Shown: positions 44,006-54,352 of the stretch, piece after piece | How positions within the stretch are numbered: the first letter of the stretch is position 1 | How the letters are laid out: every line of letters starts with the position of its first letter | Assembly (NCBI GenBank): GCA_934201705.1 | Contig: CAKPXF010000006.1 | Coordinates: 35,520 to 99,519, forward strand | Source of the DNA: an uncultured Bacilli bacterium | Lineage (GTDB): Bacteria; Bacillota_I; Bacilli_A; RFN20; CAG-631 | Direction: 5' to 3' | Length of the DNA stretch: 64,000 bases | Position numbers and translations under genes: made by a program | The notes under the pieces: model-generated | Told to the model about the DNA's origin: nothing | Seen by the model: only the letters and a program-made list of their open reading frames with translations | Database searches by the model: none

Positions 44006-45601
44006 ATGAGTAATAAAACATTTTATATTTCAACGCCAATATATTATCCTAGTGGAAATTTACATATTGGTCATACCTATACAACATTTATGTGTGATGC
44101 TATAGCTCGTTATAAAAGAGCTTGTGGCTATGATGTTTATTTCTTAACAGGAACAGATGAGCATGGTCAAAAAATTCAAACAAAGGCTAGTGAAAATAAT
44201 ATTACACCACAAGAATATGTAGATAATATGGCAAATGAAATAATAAGCCTTTGGAAGGATTTAGAAATTACAAATACTGATTTTATTAGAACAACCCAAC
44301 CTCGTCATGAAAAGGTTGTTCAAGACGTTTTCTCATATTTTTTAAAAACTGGAGATATTTATCTTGGTGAATATGAAGGCTGGTATTGTAAGGAATGTGA
44401 ATCTTTCTTTACACAAACACAATTAGTTGATGGTAAATGCCCTGATTGTGGAAGAGAGGTTAAAAAAGAAACTGAAGAAGCTTATTTCTTTAAAATGTCT
44501 AAATATAGTGATCGTTTAAAGAAATTTTATTTAGAGCATAGTGATATTGTTACTCCTTCATCTCGTTTAAAGGAAGTATTTAATAACTTTATTGAAGTAG
44601 GACTTGAAGATTTATGTGTTTCAAGAACTTCATTTGATTGGGGAGTAAAAGTAAAGGAAAATCCAAAGCATGTTGTTTATGTATGGCTAGATGCTTTATT
44701 AAATTATATTTCAGCCTTAGGGTACGATACAACTAATGATGAATTATTTAAAAAATATTGGTTAAATAATCATGAAAAGGTTCATGTATTAGGAAAAGAA
44801 ATTACAAGATTCCATCTTCTTTATTGGCCAGTATTCTTAATGGCTTTAAATCTACCATTACCTGATAAATTTTTAGTACATGGTTGGATTGTTATGAAGG
44901 ATGGAAAAATGAGTAAATCAAAGGGTAATGTTATTTATCCTCGTCCATTAATTGAAATGTATGGTATGGATATGCTTCGTTATTATTTGCTTCGTGAAAT
45001 CCCATTCTGTGAGGATGGAATGTTTACACCAGAGCAATTTGTTGAACGTTGTAATGCTGACTTAGCTAATAATTATGGTAACTTGGCTCATAGAAGCTTA
45101 TCAATGATTAAAAAATACTTTGATGGAGTAATTCCTTTATATAAAGGACAAGTTAATGAATTTGATGCTAGCCTTGAAGCAAGTGTTGATTTAACTAAGA
45201 AAATGTTCTTTGAAAAAATGGATAATTATGATATTACTAATGCCATTGCTTGTGTTTTTGAAGGAATTGATAAAACTAATAAATATATTGATGATACAAA
45301 GCCTTGGGCTTTAGCAAAGGATGAAACTAAGAAAGAAGAATTAGCATCAGTTATGAATCATTTAGCAAATGCTATTTATACATTTTCTGTATTATTATCA
45401 CCATTTTTAACTAATGGTGCTGTAAAAATCTTAGATATGCTAAATGTACCTTCAGCTTTAAGAAATTATGAAGCAATTAAATTACCATTTGGTCAGCTTG
45501 GAAATATTAAAATTGCTGATGAATTAACTCCAGCATATTTAAGACTTGATGTAAAAGTTGAAATTGAAAGAATGAAAGAAAATATTTATACAAGAAAGTA
45601 G
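44006..45601 (+). CDS. metG: Methionyl-tRNA synthetase
   Basis: 531 residues, class I synthetase: TPIYYPSGNLHIGHTYTT carries the HIGH motif; the zinc knuckle has CKECESFF and CPDCG near residues 129-148; GKMSKSKGN (KMSKS) is near 299. It ends without the C-terminal tRNA-binding (Trbp111-like) domain, so it is the short form. AAAGGAG ribosome site; follows rsmI as in Bacillus. Confidence 0.96.
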   Translation: MSNKTFYISTPIYYPSGNLHIGHTYTTFMCDAIARYKRACGYDVYFLTGTDEHGQKIQTKASENNITPQEYVDNMANEIISLWKDLEITNTDFIRTTQPRHEKVVQDVFSYFLKTGDIYLGEYEGWYCKECESFFTQTQLVDGKCPDCGREVKKETEEAYFFKMSKYSDRLKKFYLEHSDIVTPSSRLKEVFNNFIEVGLEDLCVSRTSFDWGVKVKENPKHVVYVWLDALLNYISALGYDTTNDELFKKYWLNNHEKVHVLGKEITRFHLLYWPVFLMALNLPLPDKFLVHGWIVMKDGKMSKSKGNVIYPRPLIEMYGMDMLRYYLLREIPFCEDGMFTPEQFVERCNADLANNYGNLAHRSLSMIKKYFDGVIPLYKGQVNEFDASLEASVDLTKKMFFEKMDNYDITNAIACVFEGIDKTNKYIDDTKPWALAKDETKKEELASVMNHLANAIYTFSVLLSPFLTNGAVKILDMLNVPSALRNYEAIKLPFGQLGNIKIADELTPAYLRLDVKVEIERMKENIYTRK

Positions 45602-45609
45602 GAATTTAT

Positions 45610-47313
45610 ATGAAAGCAAGTAAGATGTTATTAGCTACCTTAAAGGAAGCACCACAAGAAGCCCAAATTTCTTCTCATATTTTATTAATTAGAGCTGGTA
45701 TGATAAGAAAGCTTGTCGCTGGAGTTTATAATTATTTACCACTTGGCTTAAGAACATTAAGAAAGATTGAAAATATAATTCGTGAGGAAATGGATAATGC
45801 TGGTGGACTTGAAATTTTATCAAGTGCTATTCAACCTAAAGAATTATGGGAGGAATCTAAAAGATGGAGTAAATATGGACCAGAATTAATTCGTTTTAAG
45901 GATCGTCATGATCGTGAATTTTGCTTAGGGCCAACACATGAAGAAATCTTTACTAATCTTGTAAAAAATGAAGTAAAGTCATATAAAGCTTTACCATTAA
46001 ATTTATATCAAATTCAAACTAAATATCGTGATGAATTACGTCCTCGCTTTGGCTTAATGAGAGGAAGAGAATTCATTATGAAGGATGCATATTCTTTTGA
46101 TGTTGATGACAATGGCCTTGATGCTTCTTATAAAAATATGTATGCTGCTTATAGTAAGATTTTTACTCGCTTACATGTTAATTATCAAGTAGTACTTGCT
46201 GATACTGGTGCAATTGGCGGAAGTGAATCTCATCAATTCATGGCTTTAAGTGATGTTGGTGAATCAAATATCATTTATTGTTCTTGTGGCTATGCTGCTG
46301 ATGAGGAAAAAGCTAACACTAAGGATGATACTTATAAAAATGATGAAGAACTAAAAGAAGTTAAAGAAGTAGCTACTCCAAATGTAAAAACTATTGAAGA
46401 TTTAACTAAATTTTTAAATGTTTCTAGCAAGGATATTGCTAAAGCAGTTGTTTATTCATATAATGGCAAGCCTTCAATGTTTTTAATTAGAGGTGATAGA
46501 GAGGTTAACTTTATTAAGGTATGTAACGCTTTAAATGCTGCTGAGCATGAGGTTTATTTAGCAACTGAAGAGGAAGTTACTCGCTACAATTCTGTAAATG
46601 GTTTTATAGGACCAGTTAATAGTAAGATGGATGTTTATGTTGATAGTGAGTTAGAAAAGATGAAAAATATGATAGTTGGTGCTAATATTAAGGATACTCA
46701 CTTAATGAACGTTAATATAAATAGAGACTATACCCCATTTAAGATTGTTGATTTAAAGGATGTTCATGAAAACGATTTATGTCCTGTTTGTGGAAAGCCT
46801 TTAAAGGCTGAAAGAGGTATTGAGGTAGGACAAATATTTAAGTTAAAGACTAAATATTCTTTACCTATGAGATGTACTTTCTTAAATGAAAAAGGTGAAG
46901 AAAAGCCAATGGTTATGGGCTGCTATGGAATTGGTGTTACAAGAACTATGTCAGCTATTATTGAACAAAACCATGATGAATATGGTATTTGTTGGCCCCT
47001 TAATGTAGCTCCATATCATGTAGTAATAATTGCTACAAATTATAATGATGAAGAAATAAGAAGGGTTTCTGATTCAATGTATGAAACCTTACTTGCTAAT
47101 AAAATTGAAGTTGTCTTAGATGATAGAGATGCTAAGGTTGGCTTTAAATTTAAGGATTGGGATTTAATTGGAATTCCTTTAATTATTACAGTTGGTAGGA
47201 AAGCTAATGAAGGAATTGTTGAATATAAAGTAAGAAAAGATAATGTTAAGAGTGAAAAGACAGTAGAAGAAGCTATTAATGAAGTAATAAATAAAGTAAA
47301 AGAAGAAGCTTAA
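45610..47313 (+). CDS. proS: Prolyl-tRNA synthetase (bacterial type)
   Basis: 567 residues, class II synthetase with the editing insertion: MLLATLKEAPQEAQISSHIL start, motif 2 RFKDRHDREFCLGPTHEE near residue 95, an inserted YbaK-like editing domain (about 240-375), motif 3 MGCYGIGVTRTMSAIIE near 436, and anticodon-binding C-terminal domain. AGGAA ribosome site 8 bases after metG. Confidence 0.96.
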   Translation: MKASKMLLATLKEAPQEAQISSHILLIRAGMIRKLVAGVYNYLPLGLRTLRKIENIIREEMDNAGGLEILSSAIQPKELWEESKRWSKYGPELIRFKDRHDREFCLGPTHEEIFTNLVKNEVKSYKALPLNLYQIQTKYRDELRPRFGLMRGREFIMKDAYSFDVDDNGLDASYKNMYAAYSKIFTRLHVNYQVVLADTGAIGGSESHQFMALSDVGESNIIYCSCGYAADEEKANTKDDTYKNDEELKEVKEVATPNVKTIEDLTKFLNVSSKDIAKAVVYSYNGKPSMFLIRGDREVNFIKVCNALNAAEHEVYLATEEEVTRYNSVNGFIGPVNSKMDVYVDSELEKMKNMIVGANIKDTHLMNVNINRDYTPFKIVDLKDVHENDLCPVCGKPLKAERGIEVGQIFKLKTKYSLPMRCTFLNEKGEEKPMVMGCYGIGVTRTMSAIIEQNHDEYGICWPLNVAPYHVVIIATNYNDEEIRRVSDSMYETLLANKIEVVLDDRDAKVGFKFKDWDLIGIPLIITVGRKANEGIVEYKVRKDNVKSEKTVEEAINEVINKVKEEA

Positions 47314-47336
47314 TATAAGATTGGTGGTGGGCGTTT

Positions 47337-49190
47337 ATGGATTATGATGTTATTGTCGTAGGAGGTGGACATGCTGGAATTGAAGCAACCCTTGCAGTAG
47401 CAAGAATGGGCTATAAGGCATGCTTAATATCTTTAGATATTAATAATATAGGGCAAACTCCTTGTAATCCTTCAATTGGAGGACCAGCAAAAGGGGTTGT
47501 TGTTCGTGAGGTTGATGCCCTTGGTGGACAAATGGGTAGAACTACTGATAACACATATTTACAAATGAAAATGCTAAACACAGCCAAAGGACCAGGGGTG
47601 CAATGCTTAAGAGCGCAAATCGATAAGCTAAAATATCCAAAATATATGCAGGATGTTTTAAAAAATGAAAAGAATGTTACCTTAATTGAAACAATGGTTA
47701 AAAAACTTATTATTAAAGATAATAAATGCTTTGGAGTTATTGATGAAAATAATAATGAAATAACTTCTCTTGCAACTATATTAACGACTGGTACATATCT
47801 TGAATCAACAATACTTGTTGGTAATGATGTTAAAGAAAGTGGGCCATTTGGACAAAGAAGCGCTAAGGGCTTATCACCATTTTTGGAAAGTTTAGGCTTT
47901 AAGCTATTAAGGCTTAAAACTGGGACACCACCAAGAGTAAAAAGCGAATCAATTGATTATAGTAAGACAGAAATTCAACTTGGAACAGATGCTAAGCTTG
48001 CTTTTTCTTATGAAACAGATAGCTATATACCGCTAACAAAACAATTACCTTGCTATTTAATTCATACAACTAGTGAAACAAAAAAGATTATTCAGGATAA
48101 TATTTTAAAATCAGCAATGTATTCTGGAAATATTAAAGGAAGAGGACCTAGATATTGTCCTTCAATTGAAGATAAAATCGTTCGTTTTGCTGATAAGGAA
48201 AGGCATCAATTATTTTTAGAACCAGAATCAGCTAGTAATGATTCAGTCTATATCCAAGGCTTTTCAACATCAATGCCACATGATATTCAAGAAATAATGG
48301 TTCATTCATTACCAGGTCTTGAAGATGCTAAATTTATTCACTATGCATATGCTATTGAATATGATGCTATTTATCCAACACAATTAAAATTATCATTAGA
48401 AACTAAGCTAATCGAAAACTTATTTACTGCTGGGCAAATTAATGGTACATCTGGCTATGAAGAAGCAGCAGGGCAAGGAATAATTGCTGGTATTAATGCT
48501 GTTAGAAAGATTCAAAATAAAGAACCATTAATTTTAAAAAGAAATGAATCATATATTGGATTAATGATTGATGACTTAGTCACTAAAGGTACTAATGAAC
48601 CTTATAGATTATTAACATCACGCTCAGAATATCGTTTATTATTAAGGCATGATAATGCAGATTTAAGATTAAGAAAATATGGATATGATGTTGGTTTAAT
48701 ATCTCAAGAAGTCTATGATAAATTTACTTTAAAAGTAAAACAAATTGAAGAATTAAAGGATTATTTAAAAAATAATAAGGCTGTTAAAAATGAAAAGCTA
48801 ATTAATTATTGTAATGATAAAGGATATAATGATGTTATTATAGGAATGACTTATGATAATTTAATTAAAAGACCATTCATTGCTTTAAATGATGTTTTAA
48901 AGTTAATAGATATTACATCATATAGTAAGGATGTAATTGATGAATGTGAAATTCAAATTAAATATGAAGGCTATTTAAAAAAGCAAGAAAAGGAAGCAAT
49001 GGAGCAAAATAGACTTGAATCACATAAGATTCCAAGTAATATTGATTATGATGATATTAAGCATTTAGCAATTGAAGCTAGAGCCAAATTAAAGGAAATA
49101 AGGCCAGAAACAATAGGACAGGCTTGTAGGATTTCTGGAGTTAATCCAGCTGATATTAGTGTTTTAATGGTTTATTTAAAATTAAGATAA
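47337..49190 (+). CDS. mnmG: tRNA uridine 5-carboxymethylaminomethyl modification enzyme MnmG
   Basis: 617 residues: FAD-binding [20 protein letters not shown] at the N-terminus, [11 protein letters not shown] near residue 42, the second FAD motif, [16 protein letters not shown] near 366, and [17 protein letters not shown]. It acts with MnmE on wobble uridines. It lies next to rsmG as in Bacillus, while mnmE is 14 kb away. Confidence 0.96.
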   Translation: MDYDVIVVGGGHAGIEATLAVARMGYKACLISLDINNIGQTPCNPSIGGPAKGVVVREVDALGGQMGRTTDNTYLQMKMLNTAKGPGVQCLRAQIDKLKYPKYMQDVLKNEKNVTLIETMVKKLIIKDNKCFGVIDENNNEITSLATILTTGTYLESTILVGNDVKESGPFGQRSAKGLSPFLESLGFKLLRLKTGTPPRVKSESIDYSKTEIQLGTDAKLAFSYETDSYIPLTKQLPCYLIHTTSETKKIIQDNILKSAMYSGNIKGRGPRYCPSIEDKIVRFADKERHQLFLEPESASNDSVYIQGFSTSMPHDIQEIMVHSLPGLEDAKFIHYAYAIEYDAIYPTQLKLSLETKLIENLFTAGQINGTSGYEEAAGQGIIAGINAVRKIQNKEPLILKRNESYIGLMIDDLVTKGTNEPYRLLTSRSEYRLLLRHDNADLRLRKYGYDVGLISQEVYDKFTLKVKQIEELKDYLKNNKAVKNEKLINYCNDKGYNDVIIGMTYDNLIKRPFIALNDVLKLIDITSYSKDVIDECEIQIKYEGYLKKQEKEAMEQNRLESHKIPSNIDYDDIKHLAIEARAKLKEIRPETIGQACRISGVNPADISVLMVYLKLR

Positions 49191-49191
49191 T

Positions 49192-49878
49192 ATGGATAAG
49201 ATACAATTTAAAGAAAAGCTAAAAGAGGTTAATATTATATTAACAAATCAAATGGAAAAACAATTTGATTTGTATTTTAACCTTTTAAATGAATATAATA
49301 AGGTTATGGATTTAACAGCTGTTATAGAAGAAGATTTGGTTTATGAAAGGCATTTTTATAATTCTTTAACAATTGCTTTTAATAATGATTTTAACAATTT
49401 ACATTTTTGTGATGTAGGAGCAGGAGCAGGCTTTCCTTCAATTCCTTTAAAGATTGTTTTTCCTAATATGAAGCTTACAATTATTGATCCTTTAAATAAA
49501 AGAATGGAATTTTTAAGGGTTGTTATAGATAAGCTTGATTTAAAGGATGTTAATCTAATTGTAAAGCGTGTTGAAGATATTTCACTGCAATATAAAGAAA
49601 CATTTGATATAGTTAGTGCTAGAGCAGTAGCAAGATTAAATGTTTTAGCCGAACTTGTTTGTCAAATAATAAAGGTTAATGGAACATTTATTGCTATGAA
49701 GGGTGAAAAAGGAATTTTAGAATTAAATGAAGCAAAAAACGCTTTAAAAACATTAAAACTTGAATTAGTAAAAAAAGAAGAAATTAATCCTTCAATTAAT
49801 CTTTTCTTTAAAAAGATAAGTAGTGTTGATAATAAATATCCAAGAAATTATGCTTTAATAAAGAAAAAACCACTTTAG
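49192..49878 (+). CDS. rsmG: 16S rRNA (guanine-527-N7)-methyltransferase
   Basis: 228 residues: YNKVMDLTAVIEEDLVYERHFYNSL, the SAM motif FCDVGAGAGFPSIPLKI near residue 73, and VSARAVARLNVLAEL near 142, all typical of RsmG. It methylates G527 of 16S rRNA. It begins one base after mnmG with no clear Shine-Dalgarno, so coupling is likely. Confidence 0.95.
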   Translation: MDKIQFKEKLKEVNIILTNQMEKQFDLYFNLLNEYNKVMDLTAVIEEDLVYERHFYNSLTIAFNNDFNNLHFCDVGAGAGFPSIPLKIVFPNMKLTIIDPLNKRMEFLRVVIDKLDLKDVNLIVKRVEDISLQYKETFDIVSARAVARLNVLAELVCQIIKVNGTFIAMKGEKGILELNEAKNALKTLKLELVKKEEINPSINLFFKKISSVDNKYPRNYALIKKKPL

Positions 49879-49892
49879 GAGGAGGTAATTAT

Positions 49893-50552
49893 ATGCAAAG
49901 TAAGGGCTTAAAAATAGTAGGCTATACATTTTTTATAAGTGTTGTTGTTTTGTTTGTTTTAAAAACTCAAGGTGGCAATCAAAATTGGCTTAAAGTAGTA
50001 ACATATATTTGCCTTGGATTAATAGCTTTATGTATGCTAGTTATTTTAGGATTATTTATTTTTTGTATGCATGATAATAAGATAGTCGATAAGCTATTAA
50101 AAACTGATGATTATGATGGCTTAATTTCATATTGTGGGAAGAAAGTAAATCAAAGGCTATTATTTTTAGCAGATAGAAAGCTTTATTATAACTATTTATT
50201 ATTACTTGCTTATATTGGAAAAGATGATGAAGCTAAGTTTAATGAATATTTTAAAATATTTGATGATGTTGTAGCTAGTATGTTTCCTTTAGTTTTTTAT
50301 TGGAAGGCCTCGTATGAATTTTCAATTAATAAATATGATAATATAAAGAATTATTCTCAAAGCTTTAAGGAGAATTTAAAGGTAAAAAAATCAATTACAA
50401 AGTATCAATCATTATTTGAAATACTTGATTGCTATAATTTATATATAGATGGTAAGGTAACTGAAGCTAAAGAACTATTAAATAAAATTGATATGTCATC
50501 AATTTCAATGGCTATTACTAAAAGAGCTTTAACTTATATTAAAGAAAACTAA
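49893..50552 (+). CDS. Membrane protein with helical repeat-like C-terminal domain
   Basis: 219 residues, not recognised. Two transmembrane helices at about 8-24 and 34-56 precede a soluble, all-helical part with alternating aromatic residues and a closing YIDGKVTEAKELLNKI, reminiscent of tetratricopeptide repeats. It starts with a strong GGAGGAGG site 14 bases after rsmG and is followed immediately by glycerate kinase. Confidence 0.55.
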   Translation: MQSKGLKIVGYTFFISVVVLFVLKTQGGNQNWLKVVTYICLGLIALCMLVILGLFIFCMHDNKIVDKLLKTDDYDGLISYCGKKVNQRLLFLADRKLYYNYLLLLAYIGKDDEAKFNEYFKIFDDVVASMFPLVFYWKASYEFSINKYDNIKNYSQSFKENLKVKKSITKYQSLFEILDCYNLYIDGKVTEAKELLNKIDMSSISMAITKRALTYIKEN

Positions 50553-50553
50553 G

Positions 50554-51675
50554 ATGGATAAATGTATTATTGCTTCAGATTCCTTTAAGGGTAGCTTATC
50601 ATCAATTGATATTTGTAATATTTTTGAAGAAGAATATAAAAAAATATTTCCTTTAGGTCAGCTTATAAAAATACCTATAGCTGATGGTGGTGAAGGAAGT
50701 GTTTTTTGCTTTAGTCAATTTTTAAAAGGAAAAATTGAAAATATAGTTGTTAAGGATGCTTATTTTAATGATATCTTAGTTTCTTATTTATTAACTGACG
50801 ACAATGTAGCAGTTATTGAAGCTTCAAGCTGTGTAGGATTAAGCTTATTTAAAAATAATGATGTTAAAAATGCTTCAACTGTTGGGGTAGGAATGCAAAT
50901 AAGAAATGCTATTAATAAAGGCGCTAAAAAGATTATTTTATGCTTAGGTGGTAGTTGTAGTAATGATGCCGGATGCGGTATTTTTTATGAATTAGGTGCA
51001 AGATTTTATGATGAAAGCAATAATTCTTTTATACCAACTGGAATCACTTTAAATAAAATAAAAAGAATAGACTTAAGTAAGCTTAATGAACTTATTAAAG
51101 GTATTAAGTTTGTTTCTATGTGTGATGTAAATAATCCTTTTTATGGAGAAAATGGCGCTTCTTATGCTTTTGCTAAACAAAAAGGTGCAAACGATTTATT
51201 AATTAAAGAATTAGATGATAATTTAAAGTATTTTCATTCTTTAATATTAAAGGATTATAATGTGGATATTAATATTAATGGCTCGGGAGCAGCAGGAGGA
51301 ATAGGTGGAGGTAGCTATTTCTTTTTAAAAGCATCATTAAAGAAAGGAATTGACACTATTTTAAAGCTAATCAATTTCAAAAAGCTACTTATTGGCTGTG
51401 ATTTTATCTTTACAGGTGAAGGAAGAATAGATTTTCAATCATTTAATGGAAAGGTAATTAGTGGAATATTAAAGAATGCTAAAATAATGAATATTCCAGT
51501 AATTGCTTTAACAGGAAGCGTAAATAAAAATATTGATTTTAAAAATGATTTAAATACGATATTTACAATTAATAGAGAAATAGAAAGCTTAAACGAAGCA
51601 TTATTAAATGCTAAAGATAATTATAGATTAACTATAAGAAATATATTAAAACTAATAAAAATAGTTGAAAGATAA
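50554..51675 (+). CDS. Glycerate kinase (GarK/GlxK family)
   Basis: 373 residues: CIIASDSFKGSLSS at the start, KIPIADGGEGS near residue 42, CLGGSCSNDAGCGI near 130, a middle CDVNNPFYGENGASYAFAKQKG block, GSGAAGGIGGG near 245, and FTGEGRIDFQS near 287, all characteristic of glycerate 2-kinase type I. It feeds glycerate into lower glycolysis. It begins one base after the preceding stop codon with no clear ribosome site. Confidence 0.93.
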   Translation: MDKCIIASDSFKGSLSSIDICNIFEEEYKKIFPLGQLIKIPIADGGEGSVFCFSQFLKGKIENIVVKDAYFNDILVSYLLTDDNVAVIEASSCVGLSLFKNNDVKNASTVGVGMQIRNAINKGAKKIILCLGGSCSNDAGCGIFYELGARFYDESNNSFIPTGITLNKIKRIDLSKLNELIKGIKFVSMCDVNNPFYGENGASYAFAKQKGANDLLIKELDDNLKYFHSLILKDYNVDININGSGAAGGIGGGSYFFLKASLKKGIDTILKLINFKKLLIGCDFIFTGEGRIDFQSFNGKVISGILKNAKIMNIPVIALTGSVNKNIDFKNDLNTIFTINREIESLNEALLNAKDNYRLTIRNILKLIKIVER

Positions 51676-51710
51676 TCGATCTAGAGATGTCATTAATTTT
51701 GATGGGATAG

Positions 51711-51786
51711 GGACTGACGTGAAAAAATGATGGTATATATCTTCAGTCAGGACTATGTCCTTCCTTCATCAATATACCCTCATTTT
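51711..51786. ncRNA. Candidate structured RNA in a convergent intergenic region
   Basis: Arms 51724-51738 and 51772-51786 pair at 14 of 15 positions; inside is a small GGAC-TAT-GTCC hairpin (51750-51760), and 51712-51717 (GACTGA) can alternatively pair with 51743-51748. On the minus strand the long stem is followed by TTTTTT, so it may simply be a large terminator for the minus-strand lipoprotein gene. The rest of 51676-51944 shows only a small GATAG hairpin near 51790. Confidence 0.4.
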
Positions 51787-51944
51787 AAAGATAGTGATAA
51801 GCTATCAATTATAATTATTTATGAACTTACACACTTTTCTTGACAAAGTCAATTTTTATGTATTGAGCTATTTTCATTTCATTCAAACAACTTTCAAACT
51901 TTTACAATTAAACTATCTTTAAGCAATTAGAATATACATTAATA

Positions 51945-52652
51945 TTACCATATTGGCATTTTTCCATAAATATACTGTTTATTTGATATATCATCATCAT
52001 AGTTCCACGTAATGTATTTGCAGCCATATTCTACCAATGTTTTTTCTTCTAAATATTTTTTATTAATTCCAGAAAAAGTATTATTATTTGAACTATAATA
52101 CAAGCAATATAACTTAATAGTGTTTTCATAATCATGTTGTCTAGTTTGCAAATTTACTAATATCTTCATATCAAAAATTAAATAAACTTGAGACACTACT
52201 AAGTTATTATATTTATTTAATATTTTTGATTCATTATTATATTTAACCCAAGTTACTTTTTCATAGTATCCATCTTGATAGCCATACCCACTTGGTAAGT
52301 TAGAATCCTCAAATTGCATATTTAAATACTTTTCTTCAATATAACTACAAACAAGATAATAATCTTTATTTAATGAAACAATATACATATCTACAGCACT
52401 AGGATTTTCTAGTTCAAATTTTATTCCGACTGGAAGTGCAGTTCCCAAAGTTGTATCTTGATTGTTTGAAAGCATTATTCTTTTTATATCTTCATTATCA
52501 TTTGTTAATATTGTTCCAGTAAATTCTTCTTCTGATGTATTTATTATTTCACTAGATGAATCACTACTAGAATTTGAAGAATTATTACAACTTGTAATTG
52601 AAAATATTAATATAATCATTGTCAATACATATATAAACTTATTTATTTTCAT
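51945..52652 (-). CDS. Lipoprotein of unknown function, paralogue A
   Basis: 235 residues. Leader ends in lipobox ITSC (Cys about 22), then a Ser-rich linker. The mature domain has GTILTNDNEDIKRIMLSNNQ, VSLNKDYYLVCSYIEEKYLN, QVYLIFDMKILVNLQT and YITWNYDDDIS. It is clearly related along its length to the protein at 54872-55678, and I recognise neither. It is the last gene after the metalloprotease (30-base gap), so it probably belongs to that protease operon. A protease partner, substrate-capture or inhibitor role is conjecture. Confidence 0.6.
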   Translation of the reverse strand: MKINKFIYVLTMIILIFSITSCNNSSNSSSDSSSEIINTSEEEFTGTILTNDNEDIKRIMLSNNQDTTLGTALPVGIKFELENPSAVDMYIVSLNKDYYLVCSYIEEKYLNMQFEDSNLPSGYGYQDGYYEKVTWVKYNNESKILNKYNNLVVSQVYLIFDMKILVNLQTRQHDYENTIKLYCLYYSSNNNTFSGINKKYLEEKTLVEYGCKYITWNYDDDISNKQYIYGKMPIW

Positions 52653-52681
52653 TTTATAATAATCTCCGATTTTTTATTCTT

Positions 52682-54352
52682 TTATATCGTAGCTAATGAG
52701 CTACCTACATTATAAAATATTAATGTATTATTTAAGTAAGCATCTAAATCTTCATTAACAAGTACTATAATACCACTAGGCAATATATAACTACCATTTT
52801 TTGACATTTTTGTAGTTAAACTATTCATACCACCTATTAATGCCATATCCTTATTTAAATCGAGTCTTTGTTTACATCCTAAACACTTTGCATATCTATT
52901 ATTAACTATTTCTGATTGTAAAATTGTATGAACAGAAACATCTCCTGTTGTATCTTTACATTCACACGTTAATTTATGCCACTTGTAATTATAATATTTT
53001 AATTCATATGAATGTGTATGTGATTCACCTTGTATTACAATATTTATAGAATTAGATGAATTATCATTTGTAAAATCAGCCTTCAAATAATATGTTCCAA
53101 CAGGTAATATTTTATTAAATTCTTTAACATTATCATTATTGTTCGAAGTTATACTTATATCAACTTTATTAAAATTTGAATCATATAACGTTATATCGAT
53201 ATCGTTTGCTGTTGAAATACTAAAATTATAATTAATTTGTCGTTCGTTTAATAGTTTTATAAACATATCATTACTTATATTTTCATTTGAAATAACAATA
53301 TTTGAATTATAATTTAGTGAATATACTTTATCATTATAATCAATAGTTTCTATATATCTACAATATTGACATTTATAAAAGTCACGTTGTTTATCACTTG
53401 CAACATGTAGCATTTTATAATTTGTGCCATTATAATGAGTACAGCTTTTATAATTATTTAATGATTTGCCATTATAAGTTGTTTGATTGCTATCTAATGT
53501 GACATTAGCTTTAACTCCATTACATAGTGAACATATTAAATCAATTGTATTATCATCATTTACTCTTTTCATCCAAATATGATCATCATCAGTATGAAAG
53601 CTTCTTGTAATACTTATTCCTGCTATATCTTGATAAGTAGCAAATGTTTTTTTTGTAGTGATATCATTACCAAGGCCATATCCCATTAATGATTCATTAT
53701 GATGATAAAACAAGGAACTTGTTGGACAACATCCATCAACATCATCAAGTCCTAAAACGTGACCTAATTCATGCATTCCAGTACGTGATTTATAGATATT
53801 AAGCAACTCAATATTTATATTTAGAGGCGAATTTAGGTGAAAATAATCAATGTTTACTCTCATTTTCCATTTATTGTTATGATAGTGTTTAATACTAGTA
53901 CTATTTTCAACAATTTCATAATCAGTATCGAAAAAGCCAGTAAGAGCGGCATTGTTTTCATACCCTTCTTTTTCAAGAAGAGCATTATTTGTAGGGTATA
54001 TCATAATATTGTAATCATTTGCTGCCCCTTCAACGATATTAATTACTTTATTTTTTGTTTTAATGCCATTTTCATCATACGAATAATAATAAACATCATT
54101 CCATTTTTTCATACTATTTACATAAGCTGTTTTTATTTCGTTAGCTGTTGCTAAATCAACATCTGTTGTCCAAGTGTAACTTAAATCCGAAAATGCATAT
54201 TCAGAGAAAAAATATTTCAATGTTAAATTTTCTTGTGATAAATGATGATAGTCATATGTCGGCCCTTTAGAAAAGCCTCTTTCATTCAAATAATACCAAA
54301 CTCTATCAATTTCATCAAAAACGCCACAACTATCGTATGTTACATCTAACAT
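52682..54352 (-). CDS. Metzincin-like metalloprotease with PPC and Cys-rich C-terminal module (signal peptide out of frame)
   Basis: 556 residues in this frame. The zinc site GMHELGHVLGLDDVDG near residues 191-206 has HExxHxxGxxD, where Asp replaces the usual third His, as in snapalysin-type enzymes; the Met-turn is SLMGYG. Cys pairs CSLC and CQYC follow, then a PPC-like beta domain and a C-terminal module almost identical to that of the subtilisin at 19713-21830. The frame opens without a signal peptide, but a signal-peptide frame ends just upstream: one extra A in the six-A run at 54352-54357 would fuse them. So the gene is frameshifted, phase-variable by slippage, or affected by a sequence error. 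Confidence 0.8.
   Translation of the reverse strand: MLDVTYDSCGVFDEIDRVWYYLNERGFSKGPTYDYHHLSQENLTLKYFFSEYAFSDLSYTWTTDVDLATANEIKTAYVNSMKKWNDVYYYSYDENGIKTKNKVINIVEGAANDYNIMIYPTNNALLEKEGYENNAALTGFFDTDYEIVENSTSIKHYHNNKWKMRVNIDYFHLNSPLNINIELLNIYKSRTGMHELGHVLGLDDVDGCCPTSSLFYHHNESLMGYGLGNDITTKKTFATYQDIAGISITRSFHTDDDHIWMKRVNDDNTIDLICSLCNGVKANVTLDSNQTTYNGKSLNNYKSCTHYNGTNYKMLHVASDKQRDFYKCQYCRYIETIDYNDKVYSLNYNSNIVISNENISNDMFIKLLNERQINYNFSISTANDIDITLYDSNFNKVDISITSNNNDNVKEFNKILPVGTYYLKADFTNDNSSNSINIVIQGESHTHSYELKYYNYKWHKLTCECKDTTGDVSVHTILQSEIVNNRYAKCLGCKQRLDLNKDMALIGGMNSLTTKMSKNGSYILPSGIIVLVNEDLDAYLNNTLIFYNVGSSLATI
52773..53029. repeat. Protease C-terminal module repeat, copy 2
   Basis: Partner of 19804-20060, 257 bases, about 10 differences, no gaps, same strand. 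Confidence 0.9.
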
